Of a stretch of DNA of 64,000 nt, positions 17,360 through 27,955 are shown in pieces. Position 1 is the stretch's first letter; each line of letters opens with the position of its first letter. This DNA comes from Bacteroidota bacterium (GTDB taxonomy: Bacteria; Bacteroidota; Ignavibacteria; Ignavibacteriales; Ignavibacteriaceae): contig JAKAKL010000121.1 in assembly GCA_021824565.1 (NCBI GenBank), positions 1 to 64,000 of the forward strand, written 5' to 3'. Made by a program: the position numbers and the translations under genes. Under the pieces are notes generated by a model. It was not told the origin of the DNA and did not search any database. It worked only from the letters and a program-made list of their open reading frames with translations.

Positions 17360-17767
17360 TTATGCTGCACCTTTTCCCGTCAACAATGAGCTGTATTGTT
17401 TATCTGCTGCAAGTATATGATCAACAAGCCATCTTTTTAAGAAATTTAGAATATCCTGAGATATAATTGTTTTACCTTCTCTAAAATTTTTTTCTATTTC
17501 CATAACTTGCTTTACAAGCTCATCATGAACAGCTTTATGTTTTAAGAATCCCGGATAGGAATACTTTTCCATTAAACTCTCTTCATGAGCAAAGTGCACT
17601 TTTGTATAAGAAATCAGATCGCGAATAACTATTTCAATCGCTTCTTTGCCTTTTCCCTGCTTCATCGCAGAATGCAAACTATTAATAAGCTCAACCAGCT
17701 TTTGATGTTGCTTATCTATACTTTGTACTTTTACACTGTAATCATCGGACCAATCTATAAGAGCCAT
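17360..17767 (-). CDS. Bacteriohemerythrin
   Basis: This 135-aa four-helix protein binds a di-iron centre that carries or senses O2. Visible ligand motifs are IDKQHQKLVELIN (His21), HFAHEESLM, HKAVHDEL and DHILAADKQY, together the full hemerythrin pattern. There is no membrane segment, so it is cytoplasmic. It follows a methyl-accepting protein gene, a frequent setting for hemerythrins linked to aerotaxis or oxygen supply. Confidence 0.92.
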   Translation of the reverse strand: MALIDWSDDYSVKVQSIDKQHQKLVELINSLHSAMKQGKGKEAIEIVIRDLISYTKVHFAHEESLMEKYSYPGFLKHKAVHDELVKQVMEIEKNFREGKTIISQDILNFLKRWLVDHILAADKQYSSLLTGKGAA

Positions 17768-17819
17768 ATTTTTTCCTGTAATTTATAAGTAATTATCCGT
17801 TTATCGGAACGTAAAATTT

Positions 17820-19904
17820 TTATGAATTAGCGTATTCGTATTCGAAATTTTTTCTTGATTTCTGTTCAAACTCTTCTGAAATTTTAAAGTGATGCATAAG
17901 CTTTTCAAGATTATTAGTTAGATTGCTTAAGTCCTCGGCGGATTTAGCAATTTGCTGTGCACCCGAAGCGCTTTGCTGAGTCACGCTGCTAATCGACTCA
18001 ACATTCTTACTGATCTCTTCTGCGGAAGCAGACTGTTCTTCGCTTGCGGCAGCTACAAGAGCAGCGACATCTGAAACTTTTTGTGCTTCTGTTATAATTT
18101 CTCTTAAAACTTCTCCTGCTTTATCTGCCAATTCTTTGCCTTTATCTACTTCGCGCTTACCTTGCTTCATTGATTCAACAGCATCGATAGTATCTTTCTG
18201 GATCTGCTTGATCATACCGGCAATTTCCTTTGTAGCTTTCGTAGTCCGCTCAGCTAATTTTCTTACTTCATCTGCAACAACTGCAAAACCGCGTCCTTGT
18301 TCGCCTGCGCGGGCTGCTTCAATCGCCGCATTCAATGCAAGCAGATTCGTCTGATCTGCTATATCATCAATAACCTGAATTATTTCCCCGATTGCATCGC
18401 TGCTCTTGCCAAGTGCTTCTACTGTTGTAGCCGATTTTTCTACAACTGAAGCGATGCGCATCATTCCTTTAATTGTGTCTTCAACAACTTGACCGCCGTT
18501 GGAAGCTTTATCACCAGAGCTTTTTGCGGTTTCGGCGGCTATAGTTGCATTTTTAGTATTATCGATAATTGTTTTTGTCATCTGCTCGATGGCTTGAGCA
18601 ACCTCCACTGTTTGATGAGTCTGCTCTCCGGCACCTGCAGCCATTTCCTCTACGCTAGCAGAAATTTGATTTGATGCGCTGGCTGTTGCAAGTATAGATT
18701 CAGTTACTTTTCTCAAGGCTTCTGAAAGCGATTGATTTACAGTATTAATGTTATTCTTAATTACCTGATGATCGCCTTTATAATCGCCGCTTACTCTAAT
18801 CGTGAAATCACCTTTAGCCATAACTTTCAAAACTTCGGCTGATTCATTCAGAGGTGCAACAATTGCATCAAGTATTGAATTAATTCCTTCAAGAAGCTTT
18901 CCCCACTCGCCTTCAAATTTAGCAGCGTCGCCGCGCAAGCTTAGGTTGCCTTCGCGGTTAGCATTAATAAGTTTGTCAGCTTCAGAAAGAAGATCACTGA
19001 TCGCATCAATTTCTTTATTGAATGCGATAGCAAGAGAATCTTTGTCAGAGATAAGCGGCACTCTTATAATTTTTCCTGAAGCAATCTGTTCCGCGGCTTT
19101 AATTTTTTCTACCTGCGCATTTTGAAGAACTTTTAACGATTCAGCAAGCTCGCCAATTTCATCTTTTGAATTCTCATTAATTTTTATATCATAATTGCCA
19201 AGCGCAAATTCTTTAACTATGTCTCTCAATTTATACAGCGGTTTTGTGATAGCCGGGGCAAGGTAAAACACACTCAGCAATAATACCAATGCGCCAATTA
19301 CCATAGCAATTGCCATAAATATAATTGAATTTGTAACGGACGCACTTGATGTAACGCTGATTTGCTGCGCTTCATCCGAAAGCACTTTTTGTACGTCGTC
19401 AAATTTGTTTTGTAATTTGGCGCCAACTTTTTCTCCCGAAGTTGTAGCAATATCGGACGCCATGTCATAAGCTTGCGTAACCGAAGCGCTCAATATTGCA
19501 TCTGCCACAAGGCTCTTGTAATCGCCCCAGGCATTTTTTACACTTGTCAATTCTTTTTTAATATTATCGCTCAAATCACTTTTCAAAAGCGAATCCAGAT
19601 TATTGTCGATTGATGCTTTAAGATTATTATACTCGGCGGCGTTGGCAGAAAATTGAGAAGAGAAGGCAGGCATCGACAGCTTCATCATAACAAATTGTGT
19701 TTTCTGGAAATCAGAATGAATTTTATTTATACGCCCTGCCGGATCAATATAAGTTTGAAAAATTTGGCTTTTAACATTTTCCATTTTGTTTAGTTGCAGC
19801 AAACCAATTACTGCGATTATTGTAGAAATAAAAGCCAGAGCAGCAAAGCCGCCTTGTATTTTCCTAACAAACTTTATATTTGCAAACCATTTCACTTTGA
19901 TCAC
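17820..19904 (-). CDS. Methyl-accepting chemotaxis protein 1
   Basis: The 694-aa receptor has membrane segments at about 18-40 and 192-216 flanking a periplasmic four-helix-bundle type sensor, then a HAMP domain and two further HAMP-like stretches (about 270-390). A long signalling coiled coil follows, whose tip contains [20 protein letters not shown] and [15 protein letters not shown]. It feeds CheW and CheA. Its signalling core is almost identical to that of the second receptor at 20400-22529, pointing to gene duplication with diverged sensors. There is no CheR-tethering pentapeptide at the C-terminus. Confidence 0.95.
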   Translation of the reverse strand: MIKVKWFANIKFVRKIQGGFAALAFISTIIAVIGLLQLNKMENVKSQIFQTYIDPAGRINKIHSDFQKTQFVMMKLSMPAFSSQFSANAAEYNNLKASIDNNLDSLLKSDLSDNIKKELTSVKNAWGDYKSLVADAILSASVTQAYDMASDIATTSGEKVGAKLQNKFDDVQKVLSDEAQQISVTSSASVTNSIIFMAIAMVIGALVLLLSVFYLAPAITKPLYKLRDIVKEFALGNYDIKINENSKDEIGELAESLKVLQNAQVEKIKAAEQIASGKIIRVPLISDKDSLAIAFNKEIDAISDLLSEADKLINANREGNLSLRGDAAKFEGEWGKLLEGINSILDAIVAPLNESAEVLKVMAKGDFTIRVSGDYKGDHQVIKNNINTVNQSLSEALRKVTESILATASASNQISASVEEMAAGAGEQTHQTVEVAQAIEQMTKTIIDNTKNATIAAETAKSSGDKASNGGQVVEDTIKGMMRIASVVEKSATTVEALGKSSDAIGEIIQVIDDIADQTNLLALNAAIEAARAGEQGRGFAVVADEVRKLAERTTKATKEIAGMIKQIQKDTIDAVESMKQGKREVDKGKELADKAGEVLREIITEAQKVSDVAALVAAASEEQSASAEEISKNVESISSVTQQSASGAQQIAKSAEDLSNLTNNLEKLMHHFKISEEFEQKSRKNFEYEYANS

Positions 19905-19938
19905 CTAATATTAAATTATAATTTGTAATTGAATAAAA

Positions 19939-20325
19939 TTAATTAAGCTTAAATGTAATCGGCAAAGACAGTTTTACCTTAACAGGCACTCCATTCTGCT
20001 TGCCGGGCGTAAACCTTACTTCCTTTATGCCGTTTACTGCGGCTTCATCACAGCCGCCGCCTATTCCCTTTAAAACTTTTACGTCATCTACCTTTCCTTT
20101 TTCATTAATATAAACCAGCAGATATACCTTTCCTTCAACTCCAGCTTTTTTAGCCATTTCGGGGTAAGAAATATTTTTATAAACTGCGTCAAAACCGCCA
20201 ACCGGCTGAGGCATTACTTCAGCATATGGTAAATACGGGTCTTGCTGCTGCGGATATATTTTTGCAGGTAGTAATACTAACATTAAGATTACGAAAGAGA
20301 ATGATGTCAGTATATATTTTTTCAT
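19939..20325 (-). CDS. Small TonB C-terminal domain protein
   Basis: The 128-aa protein has an N-terminal hydrophobic segment (about 3-22, signal peptide or anchor) followed directly by a TonB C-terminal domain: YPEMAKKAGVEGKVYLLVYI, then DDVKVLKGIGGGCDEAAV and VRFTPGKQNGVPVKVKLSLP. The Pro-rich spacer that spans the periplasm in true TonB is missing, so it is probably not an energy transducer by itself. It lies between two chemoreceptor genes in the same orientation. A link to receptor function is possible but inferred. Confidence 0.8.
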   Translation of the reverse strand: MKKYILTSFSFVILMLVLLPAKIYPQQQDPYLPYAEVMPQPVGGFDAVYKNISYPEMAKKAGVEGKVYLLVYINEKGKVDDVKVLKGIGGGCDEAAVNGIKEVRFTPGKQNGVPVKVKLSLPITFKLN

Positions 20326-20399
20326 TGTTGTTCCTTGTGTCTGTTTCTCAATTTTAATTATCGAAAATTTTTCATAGAAATTAAGATTATATTATTAAT

Positions 20400-22529
20400 T
20401 TATTTTTTGTAGCCATTACCATTTCCGTTGCCTGAATATGATAACCCAAAAGACTCATCTTTACTATGAAATGATTTGTCTTCCGGAATCTTTTTTTGTG
20501 ATGATTTACTTAATTTAAACTTGCCTATAAATTTCTCAATGTTTTCTGTTAGCCTATTTAAATTTTCTGAGGATCGGGCAATTTGCTGAATTCCTTGTGC
20601 AGTTTGCTGAGTAACCGTTGTAATTGCCTCAATGTTTTTGCTTATTTGTTCCGCCGTTGTTGATTGCTCTTCGCTTGCCGCAGCAACTTGCGCAACTATG
20701 TCCGATGTTTTTTCAGCGCCTTTTATTATGTCCACTAAGACTTCACCTGCTTTGTTTGCAAGTTCTTTTCCTCTATCCACTTCGTCAGTGCCTTGCTTCA
20801 TAGAACTGACGGCTTCGTTTGTATCTTTCTGTATTTTCTTTATCATCACTTCAATTTCTTTTGTCGCCTTGGTAGTTCTTTCAGCAAGCTTTCTTACCTC
20901 ATCAGCTACAACAGCGAAACCACGCCCTTGTTCGCCGGCGCGTGCAGCCTCAATAGCCGCATTAAGTGCAAGCAAGTTTGTTTGATCAGCTATATCATCT
21001 ATAACTTGAATTATTTCACCTATCTGGTCGCTGTTTTTACCAAGTGATTCAACTGTCTCGGCAGATTTTTTTACTACGTCTGCAATTTTTATTATTCCGG
21101 AAATTGTTTCTTTAACTACTTCACCGCCGTGCTTTGCTTTTTCCCCGGATTCTTTTGCAATTGAAGCAGCTAGAGTCGCATTGCGTGTATTTTCAAGAAT
21201 TGTTTTTGCCATCTGTTCAACAGAGCTTGCCACCTCAGTAGTTTGCTGCGATTGTTCTTCGGCGCCCGCTGCCATTTCCTCTGCGCTCGAGGATATTTCA
21301 TTTGATGCGCCGGATACCGAATTTATCGCCTCCGAAACTTTACCGACCAGGTCGTGCAATGATCCTCCAAGCTGATTAATATAGTTTTTATATCTTTCAA
21401 AATTTCCTTTATATTCGCCGTTCAGCCGCGCAGTTAAATCCCCTTCCGTAAGTTTATCCATTATTATATAACCGCTTCTAACGACATTAACAATTTCAGC
21501 GACAGAGTTATTCATTCCTTCAACAATTTTTTTATAGCCGCCGCTAAATTTTTCAATGTTGCCTTTCTCTTCTGTTTTACCCGCCATATATGCCGCTGTT
21601 AGAATATCAGTTTCATTTTTTAGATCTTTTAATGTGAACAATATTCTATTAATAGCGGGCGTGATTTCATCTTTATCGTCTTTTGATGAAAGCTCAAAAC
21701 TGAAATCGCCTTCGGAAATTTTCTTCATATTCCCGATGATATTTTTCTGGAGATTTTCGGCAAAATGATCTATTGACGAAGACATTTTCCCGATCTCGTC
21801 GCCTCTATTAAAATTTAGTCTGCTGCCAAGATGACCTTTTTCAATCTCCGAAAAAATTTCCATAACCTTGTTTAAGGGTTTATTGATCATGTGGTACATA
21901 AGAAAGCCGAGGAATATTGAAATCGCCATGAAAATTAGTGTTACTACCGACATATAAATCATTGACGATACAACATAAGATGAGCTTTGTTCAGAAATTT
22001 TCTTACCGCTTGTAATTTTTTGCGCGGTCATTCCCGTGATAAGTTGAGTTTCTCCCTGCAGAAGAGCGTTTGTTTGGGAATATAATAATGCAGAGGCATC
22101 TTGTTGTTTTCCCGAAGCTGCTAGATTTTCGACATCGTGAATTTGGTCTAATAGTTTTTCCCTGTTATCGGTAAATTCATTCAGAATAGTTTTGTCAGAA
22201 TCAGTATAAACATAATTTTCATAGAGCTTAATATTATCAGCGATATCCTGGGAAACGCTTTTTCGGTTAGAAATAAGGTTTACTATGGTCAATGAGTCGC
22301 TTGTCAGAGTCATCTGGGCTAAATCGCCTTTAACAATTTCTAAATCAGAGGAGATATTCTTTAAATATGCAAGAGGAACTGTTACATGTTCGTACAACAG
22401 GTTGCTATCGCTCTCAATATTTTTAAGATGAATAACTCCAACAACTCCTACCACAACCGGAGCAAGGACGAGAATAGAAAAAACAAGAATCAGCTTGTTT
22501 TTCATTTTTAGATTATCAAACCAGCTCAT
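20400..22529 (-). CDS. Methyl-accepting chemotaxis protein 2
   Basis: The 709-aa receptor has membrane segments at about 12-32 and 190-214, a periplasmic helical sensor between them, HAMP plus HAMP-like units (about 215-390), and a signalling domain with [20 protein letters not shown]. The C-terminus is a charged tail ending in a Gly/Asn-rich stretch ([11 protein letters not shown]). It is paralogous to the receptor at 17820-19904. It lies 26 bases downstream of cheW and probably shares the sigma-28 promoter in front of cheW. Confidence 0.95.
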   Translation of the reverse strand: MSWFDNLKMKNKLILVFSILVLAPVVVGVVGVIHLKNIESDSNLLYEHVTVPLAYLKNISSDLEIVKGDLAQMTLTSDSLTIVNLISNRKSVSQDIADNIKLYENYVYTDSDKTILNEFTDNREKLLDQIHDVENLAASGKQQDASALLYSQTNALLQGETQLITGMTAQKITSGKKISEQSSSYVVSSMIYMSVVTLIFMAISIFLGFLMYHMINKPLNKVMEIFSEIEKGHLGSRLNFNRGDEIGKMSSSIDHFAENLQKNIIGNMKKISEGDFSFELSSKDDKDEITPAINRILFTLKDLKNETDILTAAYMAGKTEEKGNIEKFSGGYKKIVEGMNNSVAEIVNVVRSGYIIMDKLTEGDLTARLNGEYKGNFERYKNYINQLGGSLHDLVGKVSEAINSVSGASNEISSSAEEMAAGAEEQSQQTTEVASSVEQMAKTILENTRNATLAASIAKESGEKAKHGGEVVKETISGIIKIADVVKKSAETVESLGKNSDQIGEIIQVIDDIADQTNLLALNAAIEAARAGEQGRGFAVVADEVRKLAERTTKATKEIEVMIKKIQKDTNEAVSSMKQGTDEVDRGKELANKAGEVLVDIIKGAEKTSDIVAQVAAASEEQSTTAEQISKNIEAITTVTQQTAQGIQQIARSSENLNRLTENIEKFIGKFKLSKSSQKKIPEDKSFHSKDESFGLSYSGNGNGNGYKK

Positions 22530-22555
22530 AATTATTCCGTTTATTTAATGGAGGC

Positions 22556-23041
22556 TTAGGCAACCTCGCTTAGAGATTTTGTTTCATTTACCGTTAATAT
22601 TTTTTCAATATCGATTAGTGTAATAAGTCGGTCCTCAAGTTTTCCAACAGCCATAATAAATTCGGAGTTGATCCCGGTTACTATTTCCGGAGGCGGTTCG
22701 GTAATGTTTGTGGGAATCCTTAACACTTCTTTAACAGCATCTACAATAAAGCCGACAGTTTTTTCTTTCACCTCTACGACTACTATCCTGGTGTTTTTAT
22801 CGAACTCTTTTGGATTTAATCCGAGCTTCGTTCTCAAATCAATGACAGGTATTACCCTTCCACGAAGATTTACTACGCCGCTTACAAACGAAGGCGCATT
22901 TGGTACTTTTGTTATTTGAAGCATCCGGTTTATTTCCTGCACAAATAGAATATTAATTGCAAACTCTTCGTTTTCAATCATAAAGCTTACTAATTGCAGT
23001 AACTCAGAAGATTCTTTTTTGAATTCCTCCACTCCAGACAT
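22556..23041 (-). CDS. cheW: Chemotaxis coupling protein CheW
   Basis: A 161-aa single-domain CheW, which bridges receptors and CheA. Typical motifs are FAINILFVQEINRM, VSGVVNLRGRVIPVIDLR, GFIVDAVKEVLRIP and LITLIDIEKIL. A GAGGAG ribosome site lies just upstream of the ATG. It is first in a unit with receptor 2 and has its own sigma-28 promoter, separate from the main chemotaxis operon. Confidence 0.96.
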   Translation of the reverse strand: MSGVEEFKKESSELLQLVSFMIENEEFAINILFVQEINRMLQITKVPNAPSFVSGVVNLRGRVIPVIDLRTKLGLNPKEFDKNTRIVVVEVKEKTVGFIVDAVKEVLRIPTNITEPPPEIVTGINSEFIMAVGKLEDRLITLIDIEKILTVNETKSLSEVA

Positions 23042-23353
23042 ATTATACTCCTCGGCTTAAAATTATTTTGCTGATTTCTATTTTTGTTCCCCGGGACTAA
23101 ATAATTATCGGATTTTTTTTTGATTATTTTAGGGTTGACAGAAGAAATTTTTGCGGAATTCTATTTCATTTTGCTTTTATTTTTAGCATTTTGCTTTTAT
23201 AATTCAGCAGATATAAAGAAAAATTAAAATATTTCGATTATAAGTTGTTATGAACTGTATTTTTATCGTTTATGAAACGGAATTAACAACATATAAAATT
23301 TCTTTTAAGGCATTAAGAAAAAATATATCTTATTCAAAACAATAGAATATTAA
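23042..23353. promoter_or_regulatory. Divergent intergenic region between cheW and the hybrid kinase
   Basis: This 312-bp AT-rich stretch contains the sigma-28 promoter of cheW (23105-23131). On the plus strand I could not identify a convincing promoter for the kinase gene, nor a strong ribosome site. Confidence 0.5.
23105..23131 (-). promoter_or_regulatory. Sigma-28 promoter of cheW-receptor 2
   Basis: Minus strand: TAAA at 23131-23128, a 15-base spacer, and TCCGATAA at 23112-23105. This differs by one base from the FliA consensus TAAA-N15-GCCGATAA and is identical in both boxes to the flagellin promoter at 31656-31682. The predicted start is near 23098, giving a leader of about 57 bases. 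Confidence 0.75.
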
Positions 23354-25717
23354 ATGGGAAAGACAAGAATATTAATAGTTGAAGATGAGCAGAATGTAGC
23401 CGAAAGTATTAAAGATATACTCGATGGCTTAGGTTATGAAACTGTTGCAATGGTTAATACCGGTGAAGAAGCCGTTCAGAAAGTAAAGGACGGCGGAACC
23501 GACCTGGTATTGATGGATATTGTCTTGAGTAGCGAGATGCTTGGAACTGAAGCCGCAGATTTAATCTGGTCGCAATTCAACATTCCAATAATTTTTCTAA
23601 CCGGTTATTTAAACAAAAGCCTGCTTGAAAACGCTAAGGTATCCGAGCCGTTTGGATATATACTAAAGCCGTTCAATGAACGTGAGCTTTATGCTGTAAT
23701 CGAAATCGCCCTTTACAAATTTCAGATTGAGCAAAAAACTTCCCGCCTGAATTCGCTTTTAAAGACTGCCAGAAATATAGGGCAGCTCGTTAATAAAGAA
23801 GATAAAACCGACAAACTAATTAAAAAAATCTGCAAGGCTTTCTCCGCATCAGAAGAAATAAAGGGCGCGTGGATAATGTTGATCGATGATCTGAATAACA
23901 TTCTATCAATTGCCGAAGACGGACTTGGAAAGCATTTTAAGCCGATGGAAGCTCTTTTAAATAAAATAGAATTCCCTTCATGGATACGCAAGCTTCTTAT
24001 TGAAAAAGATTTTTTAATAACAGAATATTCAAAAAATGCAGTTAAAGATTTACCTTTCCTAAATGAAAACGAAGAATCAATAAGTATGAGGATCGAAGCG
24101 AAAAATAAAATTTTTGGGATCTTAAATCTGGTTATTGTAAACCGTAAAATGGAAGAAGAAGAAATATCGCTGCTAAAAAGTATTGTGTCCGACGTTGCCT
24201 TTGCGTTAAGCAATCTTGATATCAGGCAAAAAAATAAATTGACTGAAGAAGCTCTTGTTGAATCAGAAATGCGCTACAAACATTTTATTAAGACATCTCT
24301 TGATGCTATCGTTATTCATAAAGAAGGAAAAATAATTTTTGCCAACGATACTTGCCTCAGCTTAGTAAAAGCTTCAAATGAAATGGAACTTTTTAATAAA
24401 AAAATTTCAGACTTTCTTCTATTTAATACTTCATCTTTTGAAAACAGCGAAGGCGAAAAGAAAGAGCTAAAAATATTTCTTCAGGAGCAGAAGCTGATCC
24501 AGCTTGACGGTTCGATAATAGATGTTACTATAAGTTCAAGCCCGATAGTATTCCAAAATGAAAGCTGCGACCAGATTGTTATTCGGGATATAACAGAGCG
24601 AAGAAGAATTGAAGAAGAGTTAAAGAACGGGCAGCGGCAGGTAAATATATTGCTCGACAGTTTACCCGGTTATGCATTCTTTAAAGATATTAACTTCAGA
24701 TATATTATAGCTAATCAAAAATTTTGCGATTCGCTTAATTGTACCAAGCAAGAAATTATCGGCAAAACAGATTACGACCTGGTTTCAAAAGAAGAAGCTG
24801 ATAAATATCATGCTCACGATCTTAAAGTTCTCAAAGACGGAGAAATGATTTATATAAGCGAAGAGCAAAAGCTCGGTGATGGTACTTTAGCTACTATCGA
24901 TACAAGAAAAGTTCCGATAAAAGATGAAAATGGAAAAGTTAACGGCTTGATAGGTTTAAGTTTTGACGCCACTGAAAGAAAAGCCTCGGAAGAAGCTATT
25001 AAAAGATATTCCAAGGAACTTGAAGAATCTAATGCAAGCAAAGATAAATTCTTTTCAATAATATCTCACGATTTGCGAAGCCCGTTTCAAGGATTGCTGG
25101 GGCTTGCAAACATTGTTACAGATGAATTCGATACTTTATCCGAAGACGAGCTGAAAGAATTTTTGTTCAACATAAACAGCTCTGCGAAGAATTTATTTAA
25201 TCTTATTGAAAACCTGCTCCAGTGGTCGAGAATCCAGCGAGGGAAAATAGAAATAGAACTTACAAAGAATAATTTGTATTCCGAAGTTCATTATAACGTA
25301 AATCTTCTTACTCCTTATGCTATGTCAAAAAATATTAATCTGACTTGCGAGGTAGATAAAGACATAGAAGTTTACTCGGACTCAAACGCGTTTAATTCCG
25401 TACTGCAAAATCTAATTTCAAACGCAATAAAATTCACAAAGAAGGGCGGCAAAATTAAAATCGCTTCAGAAGTTAAAGAAAAATTTGTCGAACTTACAAT
25501 TTCAGATACCGGGGTTGGAATTCCTGACGACATAATCCCATTATTATTCAGGATAGACAGCCAGCATTCAACATTAGGCACCGAAAAAGAAAGCGGCACC
25601 GGGCTTGGTCTTGTAATCTGTAAGGAGTTAGTAGAAAAACAGGGAGGAAAAATCTGGGTGAAAAGCAAAAAGGATCATGGCACTTCTTTCACCTTTACTC
25701 TTCTTAAAGAAAATTAG
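23354..25717 (+). CDS. Receiver-GAF-PAS-PAS histidine kinase
   Basis: The 787-aa soluble kinase is the only large plus-strand gene of the left half. Domains in order: receiver (about 1-120, acidic residues in VEDEQ, phosphorylation site in VLMDIVLS), GAF-like (about 140-290), PAS (about 300-415, ending RDITERRRIEEEL), PAS (about 430-550, ending SFDATERKASEEA), HisKA with His572 in SIISHDLRSPFQG, and an ATPase domain with the NLISNAIKF N box and SDTGVGIPD. No membrane segment is seen. The N-terminal receiver suggests it sits downstream in a phosphorelay; its partner is unknown. Confidence 0.92.
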   Translation: MGKTRILIVEDEQNVAESIKDILDGLGYETVAMVNTGEEAVQKVKDGGTDLVLMDIVLSSEMLGTEAADLIWSQFNIPIIFLTGYLNKSLLENAKVSEPFGYILKPFNERELYAVIEIALYKFQIEQKTSRLNSLLKTARNIGQLVNKEDKTDKLIKKICKAFSASEEIKGAWIMLIDDLNNILSIAEDGLGKHFKPMEALLNKIEFPSWIRKLLIEKDFLITEYSKNAVKDLPFLNENEESISMRIEAKNKIFGILNLVIVNRKMEEEEISLLKSIVSDVAFALSNLDIRQKNKLTEEALVESEMRYKHFIKTSLDAIVIHKEGKIIFANDTCLSLVKASNEMELFNKKISDFLLFNTSSFENSEGEKKELKIFLQEQKLIQLDGSIIDVTISSSPIVFQNESCDQIVIRDITERRRIEEELKNGQRQVNILLDSLPGYAFFKDINFRYIIANQKFCDSLNCTKQEIIGKTDYDLVSKEEADKYHAHDLKVLKDGEMIYISEEQKLGDGTLATIDTRKVPIKDENGKVNGLIGLSFDATERKASEEAIKRYSKELEESNASKDKFFSIISHDLRSPFQGLLGLANIVTDEFDTLSEDELKEFLFNINSSAKNLFNLIENLLQWSRIQRGKIEIELTKNNLYSEVHYNVNLLTPYAMSKNINLTCEVDKDIEVYSDSNAFNSVLQNLISNAIKFTKKGGKIKIASEVKEKFVELTISDTGVGIPDDIIPLLFRIDSQHSTLGTEKESGTGLGLVICKELVEKQGGKIWVKSKKDHGTSFTFTLLKEN

Positions 25718-25725
25718 AATAAAAT

Positions 25726-27117
25726 TTATTTAATATTTTTAGTCACTTCTATTCCGAGCTGCTCCATACGGTACCGCAACTTTGATCTTGAAAGACCAAG
25801 AACTTTTGCAGCCTTAACCTGATTGCCGTTGGTAATCTTTAAAGTTTTTTGAATTAACATTTTTAAAACAATATCGATTGCAACGCCCTTTGGCGGGATT
25901 TGAAGAATAAATTTATTGTCTTCCTCTTTTCTCTGCTCGGAAGTATTTGTAAGAAAGTGCAGGTGATAATCTTTTAGTTCTTCTTCTTCGATCAGAAGAA
26001 CAGCGCGCTCAATTACGTTTCTTAATTCGCGGACGTTTCCTTTCCATGAATAAGATTCCAGCATTTCCATCGCTACGGGATCCACGCCGCGAATATTTTT
26101 GTTAAACTTAGTTGAAAACTCGGTTAAAAAAGAGTATACCAGAAGCGGAATATCTTCTTTTCTTTCTCTTAAAGGCGGAATTAAAACTCTTGCAACATTA
26201 AGCCTGTAAAATAAATCAGTACGAAAATTTCCTCGCTCCACTTCTTCTTCAAGATTACGGTTCGTAGCGGCAATAACCCTAACATCGACAGCAATTTCTT
26301 TTTCGCCGCCGAGACGATAAAATTTCTTTTCCTGGAGAACACGAAGTAATTTAACTTGAAGATCCAATGAAAGCTCGCCGATCTCGTCAAGTAAAATCGT
26401 TCCGCCGTTTGCAAGCTCAAATTTTCCAAGTTTTGTTTTCTGAGCTGCGCCGGTGAATGCGCCTTTTTCATGCCCGAACAATTCGCTCTCGGCTAATTCT
26501 TTAGGAATAGCAGAACAATTAATTTGAATAAACGGTCCTTCTTTACGCGGGCTGCTTTGATGAATATACTTTGCAAAGACTTCTTTGCCGGTACCGCTTT
26601 CGCCTTCCAATAAAATTGTTGTGTCAGAGCTTTGTGCAAGCTTTTCGACCGAATTAATTAAACGGCGAATCTTCGTGCTTTTTCCAAAAAAATCTTTATT
26701 CAGCTCATCGTTCTTTATTATTTGCTGAAGCTTTTCAACCTCCGCTCTTAATGTTAATCCATCCAACGCTTTTTTAAGAACCAATTGAAGCTGATCTACA
26801 TCAATTGGCTTTAGCAGAAAATCAAAAGCTCCGGATTTAATTGCGGTAACGGCTATCTTTACGTCGGAATAACCTGTAATCATTATTACAGGTATGTGGT
26901 AATATTTTTTCTGAAATTGTTTGAGAAGGTTCAATCCATTGTGTGTAGTCAGATAAATATCCAGCAGAATAATGTCCGGCTGAAATTCTTCAACACGGTC
27001 AAGAGCTTCGCCGCCGTCAAGGCAGGTTTCAACCGTATAACCAAGTTTTACAAGTAATTTCTTTAAAGAAATACAAACTAAATTATCATCATCAACAATT
27101 AATATCCTAAAGCCCAT
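25726..27117 (-). CDS. Sigma-54-dependent response regulator, FlgR-like
   Basis: The 463-aa NtrC-family activator has a receiver (Asp53), an AAA+ domain with Walker A GESGTGKE at 172-179 and the sigma-54 contact loop GAFTGA at 219-224, and a C-terminal Fis-type helix-turn-helix (about 425-455, NQVKAAKVLGLSRSKLRYRM). It remodels sigma-54 polymerase from a distant enhancer. Its location among flagellar genes and its partner kinase, overlapping by 11 bases, suggest it controls flagellar genes as FlgR or FleR do. Unlike H. pylori FlgR, it keeps the DNA-binding domain. The dyads described separately are candidate sites. Confidence 0.93.
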   Translation of the reverse strand: MGFRILIVDDDNLVCISLKKLLVKLGYTVETCLDGGEALDRVEEFQPDIILLDIYLTTHNGLNLLKQFQKKYYHIPVIMITGYSDVKIAVTAIKSGAFDFLLKPIDVDQLQLVLKKALDGLTLRAEVEKLQQIIKNDELNKDFFGKSTKIRRLINSVEKLAQSSDTTILLEGESGTGKEVFAKYIHQSSPRKEGPFIQINCSAIPKELAESELFGHEKGAFTGAAQKTKLGKFELANGGTILLDEIGELSLDLQVKLLRVLQEKKFYRLGGEKEIAVDVRVIAATNRNLEEEVERGNFRTDLFYRLNVARVLIPPLRERKEDIPLLVYSFLTEFSTKFNKNIRGVDPVAMEMLESYSWKGNVRELRNVIERAVLLIEEEELKDYHLHFLTNTSEQRKEEDNKFILQIPPKGVAIDIVLKMLIQKTLKITNGNQVKAAKVLGLSRSKLRYRMEQLGIEVTKNIK

Positions 27118-27829
27118 TTTCCTTCTGCATTAAGTTTGGATTAAATTTAATAAAAAACTTGGTACCGACACCTTGAGTACTTTCAAAATATAAATCAGCC
27201 TGATATTCCTGCAGGAGCATTTTGCAAACACTTAAGCCAAGTCCGGTTCCTTTTTCTTTGCTTGTAAAAAAATCTTGAAAGACTTTTTCTTTATCATCTT
27301 CGCTTATTCCGCTTCCGTTATCTTCAATTTTCCAGATTACAAAATCACCATCTTCCTTGTAAGTGTTTATTATTATCTTACCGCCGCTTTCACATGACTC
27401 AATTGCGTTTGTAATTAAATTCAAAAATACTTGCAGAAGTTTGCTTTTATCATAATGACCGTTCGGAATGCCGTTATCAAGGAAAACTTTTATATCTATA
27501 TTCTTCTTAAGCGCACTGGGAAGCATAATATTAACGGCGCTGTTCGTAATATCGTTAATAGAACAGTCATTCAAATTGTTCGCGCTTCTTCTTGCAAATG
27601 TTAAAACATTATCCATTAGATATTGAATGCGTGCTAAGGCATCCTTACATACTTCAATAGATTCATTGGCTTCGGCGGGAAGTTCGCCTTCTATCATATT
27701 AAGATAATCTAAATTTAATTTGATTGCGGAAAGAGGGTTTCTTATTTCATGCAGTAAGCTTGCTGTAAGCTTCCCCATGATTTGAAGTTTGTTGTCCTGG
27801 ATATTATCTAAAATTTGCGACATGGTCAT
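27107..27829 (-). CDS. Cytoplasmic histidine kinase, FlgS-like
   Basis: The 240-aa protein is a minimal kinase: HisKA with His27 in SLLHEIRNPLSAIKLN and an ATPase domain with the NLITNAIES N box and KGTGLGLSVCKMLL. It has no sensor domain, membrane segment or PAS domain. Its 3' end overlaps the sigma-54 activator gene, so the pair is translationally coupled. FlgS kinases are soluble and read flagellar export apparatus assembly; the same is inferred here, although this protein is shorter than Campylobacter FlgS. Confidence 0.88.
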   Translation of the reverse strand: MTMSQILDNIQDNKLQIMGKLTASLLHEIRNPLSAIKLNLDYLNMIEGELPAEANESIEVCKDALARIQYLMDNVLTFARRSANNLNDCSINDITNSAVNIMLPSALKKNIDIKVFLDNGIPNGHYDKSKLLQVFLNLITNAIESCESGGKIIINTYKEDGDFVIWKIEDNGSGISEDDKEKVFQDFFTSKEKGTGLGLSVCKMLLQEYQADLYFESTQGVGTKFFIKFNPNLMQKENGL

Positions 27830-27955
27830 TCATTAAAAGTGCACTTAGAAATAATTAATTTTTTGCTGCCTTATAATAAAAATTAGAATTATAATTAGCA
27901 AACAAACTTTTCCAAAGTATTTTTAATAAAATGAACTATCCCCTTTGATTTTTAA

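Noticed and set aside
17801-17808. TCCGATAA box on the minus strand upstream of the bacteriohemerythrin gene, as a third sigma-28 promoter
   Set aside because: The -10 box is exact, but at 15 bases upstream the sequence is ATTC instead of TAAA, and the nearest TAAA is only 10 bases away.
20358-20384. TTAA-N15-TTCGATAA upstream of the TonB-C protein gene as a sigma-28 promoter
   Set aside because: Both boxes deviate from the two clear promoters in the window, and AT-rich DNA yields such matches easily.
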